Shown here one piece after another: positions 12,860-17,319 of a stretch of 17,319 nucleotides of DNA. The translations under genes were made by a program, and so were the position numbers. The notes beneath the pieces are model-generated. The model made no database searches. It was given only the letters and a program-made list of their open reading frames with translations, and had not been told where the DNA came from. Within the stretch, counting starts at the first letter, position 1; the number at the start of each line of letters is the position of its first letter. Origin of the DNA: CAYVUI01 sp964454745 (GTDB taxonomy: Bacteria; Planctomycetota; Phycisphaerae; Sedimentisphaerales; Anaerohalosphaeraceae); contig CAYVUI010000097.1 in the NCBI GenBank assembly GCA_964454745.1, forward strand, positions 1 to 17,319. Reading direction: 5' to 3'.

Positions 12860-14713
12860 CTATTCGACGGTGACGCTTTTGGCGAGGTTTCGCGGTTTGT
12901 CCACATCGTGGCCGCGGATGACCGCCGCATGGTAAGCCAACAGCTGCAACGGAATTACGGTCAGCATCGGCTGGAGCTGTTCGGGGGCGTCGGGGACGGT
13001 GATGAGGTAATCCGCGTAGTTCTTGATGTTTTCATCGCCTTCGGTCGCTACCACGATGGTTTTGCCGCTTCGGGCACGGACTTCTTCGATGTTGCCGATG
13101 ATCTTTTCATACTGCGAACACTTGGTCGCGATAAATACCGCGGGCATGTCATCGGTAATCAGTGCGATGGGGCCGTGTTTCATTTCCGCCGCGGGCAGGC
13201 CTTCGGCGTGGATGTAGCTGATTTCCTTGAGCTTGAGTGCCCCTTCGAGGGCGACGGGATAATTAAAGCCGCGGCCGAGGAAGAGCCAGTTTTCCTTGTG
13301 GCAGTTGGCCTGGGCGATCTCGCGGATCTGGTCGTTTTGCTTTAAAATCTGCCCGATTTTGTTGGGGATGTCATTGAGTTCTTTCATCAGGTACTGCGCG
13401 GAATCGTTGGACAGGTGACGTCTGCGGCCCATCTCGATGGCGAGCATGGTCAGTACAGCGACCTGCGCGGTAAATGCCTTGGTAGACGCGACGCCGATTT
13501 CGGGCCCGACGCGGAGGTATACACCGGCATCGGTCATCCGCGCGATGGTTGAACCGACGACGTTGACCATGCCCAGTACGAGCGCGCCTCGCATTTTGGC
13601 CTGTTCGATGGCGGCGATGGTGTCGGCGGTTTCGCCGGACTGGCTGATCGCGACGAACAGGGTGCCGTCTTCGATGACGGGATTACGGTAGCGAAATTCC
13701 GAGGCGTATTCGACTTCGCAGGGAATGCGGGCGAAGTCTTCAAAGAGAAACTCGCCGACGATCCCGGCGTGCCAGGCGGTTCCGCATGCGGAGAGGATGA
13801 TCTTTTTGGCGCGGGTCAGTTCGCGCAGGTGATTGTTTACCCCGCCGAGGACCACGCGGGAATTTTTGATATCGATCCGGCCGTTAAGGGTCGTTTGCAA
13901 TGCGGTGGGCTGCTCGAAGATCTCTTTCTGCATGTAGTGGTCGTGGCCGGCCAGTTCGATCTGGTCGAGTGAAAATTCGATTTCCTTGAGGTCCTTGGCA
14001 ACCGCCACGTTGTCAATCGTGAGGGTTTTGAATTTTTCGGGTGTTACGGTGCACATTTCACCGTCGGAGAGATAAATCGCCTGGGTAGTGTGCTCGACGA
14101 TGGCCGAGGCATCCGAGGCGATGATGTATTCATTTTCGCCGACGCCGAGGATCAGGGGGCTGCCCTTTTTGGCGCCGATGAGCATCTGGGGATAATCGGA
14201 GCAGATGATCGCCAGGCCGTAAGTGCCGTAAACTTCGTTGAGAGCCCGCTGGACGGCCCATTCAAACTTATTCTGCTTGTTGGGCGGCGTGGCGTTGGTG
14301 TTGTAAAAGTAGCCGATGAGGTTGGCGACGACTTCGGAGTCGGTATCGCTTTGGAATTCGACGTTTTCATTTTTAAGCCACTGTTTGAGGGAGGCGTAGT
14401 TTTCGATGATGCCGTTGTGGACGATGGTGATCTTGCCGCTGGCGTCTGTGTGGGGGTGGGCGTTTGTCGTATTGGGTTCGCCGTGTGTGGCCCAGCGTGT
14501 GTGGCCGATGCCGAGTTTTTCGCCGTCGTCCTGGGTGCCGATCAGATCCTCAAGGGCGGAAATCCGTCCGGAGGTTTTGTGCACGCGGAAAGCTTTGTCG
14601 GTATGCAGCGCGACGCCGGCGGAGTCATAACCGCGGTATTCGAGACGCTTTAGGCCTTCAATGAGTATCGGCTGGGCGATTTTATTTCCGAGATAGGCAA
14701 CGATTCCACACAT
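12860..14713 (-). CDS. glmS: Glutamine--fructose-6-phosphate aminotransferase (isomerizing)
   Basis: GlmS makes glucosamine 6-phosphate from fructose 6-phosphate and glutamine, the entry step to UDP-GlcNAc for peptidoglycan and other amino-sugar polymers. The 617-residue protein is of normal length. The N-terminal class II glutaminase starts MCGIVAYLGN, with Cys2 as nucleophile after Met removal, plus the block GIGHTRWATHG. Two SIS sugar-isomerase domains follow (about 290-430 and 465-600), with SQSGETADT and the GLPAAEMKHGPIALI block. The end, KPRNLAKSVTVE, is the usual GlmS tail. The ATG at 14713 has AAAGGA upstream. Its product could supply the UDP-GlcNAc used by the dehydrogenase encoded at 6230-7552. 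No ribozyme-like leader was recognised. Confidence 0.97.
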   Translation of the reverse strand: MCGIVAYLGNKIAQPILIEGLKRLEYRGYDSAGVALHTDKAFRVHKTSGRISALEDLIGTQDDGEKLGIGHTRWATHGEPNTTNAHPHTDASGKITIVHNGIIENYASLKQWLKNENVEFQSDTDSEVVANLIGYFYNTNATPPNKQNKFEWAVQRALNEVYGTYGLAIICSDYPQMLIGAKKGSPLILGVGENEYIIASDASAIVEHTTQAIYLSDGEMCTVTPEKFKTLTIDNVAVAKDLKEIEFSLDQIELAGHDHYMQKEIFEQPTALQTTLNGRIDIKNSRVVLGGVNNHLRELTRAKKIILSACGTAWHAGIVGEFLFEDFARIPCEVEYASEFRYRNPVIEDGTLFVAISQSGETADTIAAIEQAKMRGALVLGMVNVVGSTIARMTDAGVYLRVGPEIGVASTKAFTAQVAVLTMLAIEMGRRRHLSNDSAQYLMKELNDIPNKIGQILKQNDQIREIAQANCHKENWLFLGRGFNYPVALEGALKLKEISYIHAEGLPAAEMKHGPIALITDDMPAVFIATKCSQYEKIIGNIEEVRARSGKTIVVATEGDENIKNYADYLITVPDAPEQLQPMLTVIPLQLLAYHAAVIRGHDVDKPRNLAKSVTVE

Positions 14714-14789
14714 GAGGCAATCCTTTTCTATTCAGTTTTGGCCATGTTATCGGCGTTTTTCTGCTGTTTTGTACATTCTTATCAGCACC

Positions 14790-14810
14790 ATCGTCTATCT
14801 TATCGTCTAT
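14790..14810 (-). promoter_or_regulatory. Tandem 9-bp repeat upstream of glmS
   Basis: The 9-mer ATCGTCTAT occurs at 14790-14798 and 14802-14810 with a 12-base period, in the glmS upstream region about 80 bases before the start codon. Short direct repeats at near one helical turn are often activator or repressor sites. There is no clear -35/-10 pair next to it. Confidence 0.35.
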
Positions 14811-14870
14811 TGCGAAATGTAAATCAAGTCAAAATCGTGTTAAACAGGGGGTGGGAAGAGGGTTATTTCT

Positions 14871-14900
14871 TTATTTCGGCGTTTTGAATTACCGAAATAA
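14871..14900. promoter_or_regulatory. Palindrome upstream of cheD
   Basis: A perfect 9-bp inverted repeat TTATTTCGG (14871-14879) / CCGAAATAA (14892-14900) with a 12-base gap lies 20 bases before the -35 box of cheD. It has an operator-like size and position, on the upstream side suited to an activator. It could also be a hairpin in a glmS/cheD divergent leader. Confidence 0.45.
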
Positions 14901-14920
14901 TGATTAGTTACAATAATGTA

Positions 14921-14949
14921 TTGATTTTGCGAATACAGGATGGTATAAA
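14921..14949 (+). promoter_or_regulatory. cheD promoter, leaderless type
   Basis: TTGATT (14921-14926) and TATAAA (14944-14949) are separated by 17 bp. Nine bases later the ATG begins (14959). The bases between (TCTTGTTTT) contain no Shine-Dalgarno, so translation probably starts on a leaderless or nearly leaderless mRNA. Confidence 0.7.
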
Positions 14950-14958
14950 TCTTGTTTT

Positions 14959-15456
14959 ATGGATGTGCCTTCTCGTAAACTGCTCCAGCCGGGGGAGTTT
15001 TTTGTTACCGGCCGGGAGATGATCCTTGAGACGCTGCTTGGCAGCTGTGTAGCGGTTTGTCTTTTTAACAAGCGGGGCAAGCTGGCGGGGATGAATCATT
15101 TTTTGCTCGATATTCTGCGGGGAGATGATACGAGGAAAATCGGCCATTACGGCAGCAGTTCCACCGAGCATATTATCGAGCAAATGCTGGCGAAGGATCC
15201 GGTAAAGGGGCGGATCAAGGCGCAGATTTTCGGCGGCGGGGCGGTTTTAAAGGGAGCGAAAGGGGATTTTGAGGTCGGCAGGAGGAATGTGGAGATTGCC
15301 CGGCAGGTGCTGGGTGCGTACGGGATCCCGATTTCCCGCGAGGAAACCGGCGGTCAGCGGGGCAGGCGTATTCGGTTTGATACCTCGACCGGTGAGGTGG
15401 AATGCCGGTTTACGGGCGATATTCCGCGAAAACGGGCGATTCAAAGGGAACCTTGA
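14959..15456 (+). CDS. cheD: Chemoreceptor glutamine deamidase CheD
   Basis: CheD deamidates specific glutamines of methyl-accepting chemotaxis proteins and partners with CheC in many bacteria. The 165-residue protein shows the catalytic block ETLLGSCVAVCLFN (T25, C30) and the His block AGMNHFLL (H47), matching the papain-like Cys/His/Thr set of the family. The glycine-rich stretch AQIFGGGAVLKG and the late block GIPISREETGGQRGRRIRFDTSTGEV are also typical. No other chemotaxis gene lies in the window, so it is an orphan here. It lacks a ribosome binding site and appears leaderless. Its stop codon overlaps the -35 box of the next promoter. Confidence 0.93.
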   Translation: MDVPSRKLLQPGEFFVTGREMILETLLGSCVAVCLFNKRGKLAGMNHFLLDILRGDDTRKIGHYGSSSTEHIIEQMLAKDPVKGRIKAQIFGGGAVLKGAKGDFEVGRRNVEIARQVLGAYGIPISREETGGQRGRRIRFDTSTGEVECRFTGDIPRKRAIQREP

Positions 15457-15482
15457 CATTTGAGTCCGTGATTTTGTATAAT
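15453..15482 (+). promoter_or_regulatory. Strong promoter after cheD
   Basis: Perfect consensus boxes TTGACA (15453-15458) and TATAAT (15477-15482) are 18 bp apart. The -35 box overlaps the cheD stop codon. The expected start near 15490 lies about 100 bases before the ATG of the secreted protein gene and coincides with the ATG of a 15-codon ORF (15490-15537), so the transcript may carry a leaderless leader peptide or a long 5' UTR. Confidence 0.75.
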
Positions 15483-15589
15483 TAGGGGTATGATAGAACC
15501 AAAATGTATTGATGGTTTCAGCGGGGCGATCCTGTGAATTGTTTCGACTGAATGTTTGTTTTTGATTCATTTTCGGACGGGAGTGTGTG

Positions 15590-16387
15590 ATGCAAATTCG
15601 TGTGTTTCTTTTTTGTTTCGGTGTAGGGTGTCTTTATGCGCTTTGCGGCTATTCGGCTTCAATCCCTGATCAGCCGGGGCAGGATATACTGTGCAGCGGG
15701 CCGTTGTTTACGTACCAGCATGATGTTCGTCAGCATGGTGTGGATGTGAACCTAAAGATTACCGGCGACGGGGGATTTACGGAAGAATCCGGCGTTGCGT
15801 ATGCAAGTTACTATACGGACGCTTACAGCAACCATACTGCGGCCGTTTATGAGTATTCATTCGTTACGCAGCCAGGGGAATTTTTCGGAGATGTCCGGGT
15901 GGCGACGCGGGCCTTTATTCTTCGAAATGCCGGTACGATATCCGGGCACTATCGAATCGGGGACGGGCCGTGGATCGAGTTTCTCTTTGAGCGGTATTCC
16001 GGCGATTACCGGCCTGTGGATGTGCTGGAGAATATTCATGCCAGCCGGATTTCCATCCGATATTCACTGGATCGAAACAATTATCAGCCGTGGGAAGGAG
16101 ACCTTCAGCTTTTCCGTTCTTCGCATCCTGATTTGAATCATCCGGGGGATTATGCCTTTACTTTTGAGGCGGAGATTGTGACGGATACGGAATGTCATAC
16201 GGCGGACCTGGCCGGCGCGTTTGGGGATGCCTGGGTTGACTGGGCGGACTTTGCGGCGCTTGCATCCGATTACGGGTTGACCGGCAGCGGGCTTGCCGGT
16301 GACCTTGACGGGAATGAGACCTGTGATGCGGGCGATTTGCAATGGCTGGCGGCGCAGTGGTTTTGCGATTGTTATCCCGCTCCGTAA
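15590..16387 (+). CDS. Secreted protein with dockerin-like C-terminal repeats
   Basis: This 265-residue protein is of unknown function. It begins with a signal peptide (hydrophobic 4-20, likely cleavage after YSA at about 23); no lipobox fits. The central part (about 30-205) is rich in aromatic and beta-forming residues and is not recognised. The C-terminal 55 residues hold two acidic repeats of dockerin type: GDAWVDWADFAALASDY and DLDGNETCDAGDLQWLAAQW. In Planctomycetes such tails occur on many extracellular proteins without classic cellulosomes. The start is ATG 15590, with GGGAG six bases upstream; a GTG three bases earlier is less well spaced. It ends ten bases before the convergent next gene. 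Confidence 0.8.
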   Translation: MQIRVFLFCFGVGCLYALCGYSASIPDQPGQDILCSGPLFTYQHDVRQHGVDVNLKITGDGGFTEESGVAYASYYTDAYSNHTAAVYEYSFVTQPGEFFGDVRVATRAFILRNAGTISGHYRIGDGPWIEFLFERYSGDYRPVDVLENIHASRISIRYSLDRNNYQPWEGDLQLFRSSHPDLNHPGDYAFTFEAEIVTDTECHTADLAGAFGDAWVDWADFAALASDYGLTGSGLAGDLDGNETCDAGDLQWLAAQWFCDCYPAP

Positions 16388-16397
16388 GTGAGAGGTT

Positions 16398-17319
16398 TTA
16401 CGGCTGGGGTATTGTCTGCCAGTTTTGGCTAAAGGGGGCGTAGTCGAACAGGTCGATATAGCAGTCCGGGGTGCCCATGGGGCCGGAGATGTCTGCGTCG
16501 AGCATCAGGTAATTGTCAATGACATCCTGACAGGTTGCCGGGGCAGGCAGGCCGGTCGGCAAACACGCGGGATCGGCGGGGTTATTACAATTGAGGTATG
16601 TCTGTGCGAGGAGCTTGAAGTCCTGTGCGTCAACGTCCTGGTCCTTGTCGAAATCGCCGGGGGGATAAGGGCCGTAGTACGGCTCGCCGAACTGGTTACG
16701 CAGCATGGTAATCATCTGTTCGGCGGTGACGACGCGGGTGTTCGGCGGCAGCTGGTTGATGGTTTCCTGCACGGCATTGAGCGGGCCGCCGAGGGAGTAG
16801 AACGACCAGCAGTGGACGAAGATGGCGGCGTAGCTGCGCTCGTTGGTTCGCGGCTGGTTGGGGATGGTGGAGATATAGCTTGCGACGGAGGACGGGGTGG
16901 TGCGGCCTTCCCAGAGGATTTCGAGAAAAGCGACGCAGGGTTTGCCGTCGACCCAGTAGATGTCGCCGCGGTAATTGTGCGGGGCGGATTTGTAGACCGC
17001 GCCGATGACTTCGGGATTTTGCATGAGTTCATAGGCCTGGGTAATGCCGGTGCCGGTATCGAGGATGTTCAGTACGCGGAAGTTGGCGGCGGCCATGGCC
17101 GGGCCGGCGTGTGAGGCAAGGTCCGCACGGATCGCCGGGGTGCAGAAACCGGGGCGGTAGTAACCGACGCCTGAAGGTGCGCAGATGAGGTTGTCTACGT
17201 ATGTGCCGTTGCTGGCGGTGTCGTAGAAGTATTTCAATGCGCGGGTCTGGAGCGGTACCATCGTTGGCGGCAGGGCCCATGTCATGTTGAATGTGCCTCG
17301 AAGCGGGCTGGCCCACCAG
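16398..17319 (-). CDS. GxGYxYP-family putative glycoside hydrolase, C-terminal part, dockerin-like tail (partial)
   Basis: The frame is open to the window end, so the N-terminus lies beyond 17319; the ATG at 17285 is internal. Upstream in-frame residues (SPLRGTFNMTWALPPTM) look like continuous protein. The visible part carries SGVGYYRPGFC, a variant of the GxGYxYP motif that names this putative glycoside hydrolase family, followed by the usual RVLNILDTG and AIFVHCWSF blocks (to about 190 residues after the internal ATG). A linker leads to dockerin-like repeats (GDFDKDQDVDAQDFKLLAQTYL and DADISG...YIDLFDYAPFSQNW). The protein is probably secreted, but its signal peptide is not in view. Activity in the family is inferred and not well established. 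It is convergent with the preceding secreted gene. Confidence 0.82.
   Translation of the reverse strand, partial: WWASPLRGTFNMTWALPPTMVPLQTRALKYFYDTASNGTYVDNLICAPSGVGYYRPGFCTPAIRADLASHAGPAMAAANFRVLNILDTGTGITQAYELMQNPEVIGAVYKSAPHNYRGDIYWVDGKPCVAFLEILWEGRTTPSSVASYISTIPNQPRTNERSYAAIFVHCWSFYSLGGPLNAVQETINQLPPNTRVVTAEQMITMLRNQFGEPYYGPYPPGDFDKDQDVDAQDFKLLAQTYLNCNNPADPACLPTGLPAPATCQDVIDNYLMLDADISGPMGTPDCYIDLFDYAPFSQNWQTIPQP

Noticed and set aside
14714..14958. glmS ribozyme in the glmS leader
   Set aside because: The AT-rich 245-base region shows no recognisable ribozyme core, and that element is mainly known from Gram-positive bacteria.

Overview
The window looks like chromosome from a planctomycete of the class Phycisphaerae (Sedimentisphaerales-like). 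The evidence is three secreted or secretable proteins ending in dockerin-like acidic repeats of the D-x-D/N-G-x-x-D-x-x-D-F/L type, a moderately GC-rich composition, short genes with mixed ATG/TTG starts, and a 23S-5S rRNA end. This placement is inference from protein style; the partial 23S sequence would settle it.

Layout. 1-655: 3' end of a 23S rRNA gene, spacer, 5S rRNA and a clear intrinsic terminator. 716-3239 (+): a DUF456 membrane protein, a Cys/His-rich membrane-anchored thioredoxin-fold protein with its own terminator, and a compact iron cluster of a DtxR-family regulator, FeoA and a 59-residue FeoB-associated Cys-rich membrane protein, with no feoB. The thioredoxin-like gene and the regulator gene are each preceded by a near-identical 16-bp dyad (TTAGG...GCTAAC). 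In the regulator promoter this dyad fills the -35/-10 spacer, which suggests one metal-responsive regulon. 3257-3420: a small inverted-repeat element flanked by TA that abuts the stop codon of the next gene.

3418-8643 (-): a secreted subtilase-fold protein whose catalytic Asp position is Cys, followed (in map order) by a four-helix membrane protein, a specialised NusG/RfaH-like factor, a UDP-GlcNAc 6-dehydrogenase (WbpA type) and a class I mannose-6-phosphate isomerase. The last three suggest envelope or exopolysaccharide sugar-nucleotide supply with a dedicated antiterminator. 8798-12515 (+): a tightly packed operon of a Gfo/Idh/MocA oxidoreductase, RibF, an HD-domain phosphohydrolase and an NrnA-type DHH phosphoesterase, the last three with overlapping stop/start codons. 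12523-12682: a 160-bp foldback (MITE-like) element. 12860-14713 (-): GlmS, feeding amino sugar synthesis. 14959-15456 (+): an orphan CheD. 15590-16387 (+): a secreted protein with a dockerin-like tail. 16398-17319 (-): the C-terminal part of a GxGYxYP-family putative glycoside hydrolase, also dockerin-tailed and cut by the window edge.

The most interesting signals are regulatory. Three genes (dtxR-like, manA, cheD) have good -35/-10 promoters whose -10 box ends only 6-9 nt before the ATG, with no usable Shine-Dalgarno, pointing to leaderless mRNAs; other genes here have ordinary SD sequences. The second is the shared metalloregulator dyad and the feoB-less Feo cluster. The third is the pair of unrelated non-coding inverted-repeat elements sitting exactly at gene 3' ends. 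No CRISPR array, tRNA, prophage or obvious defence system is visible.
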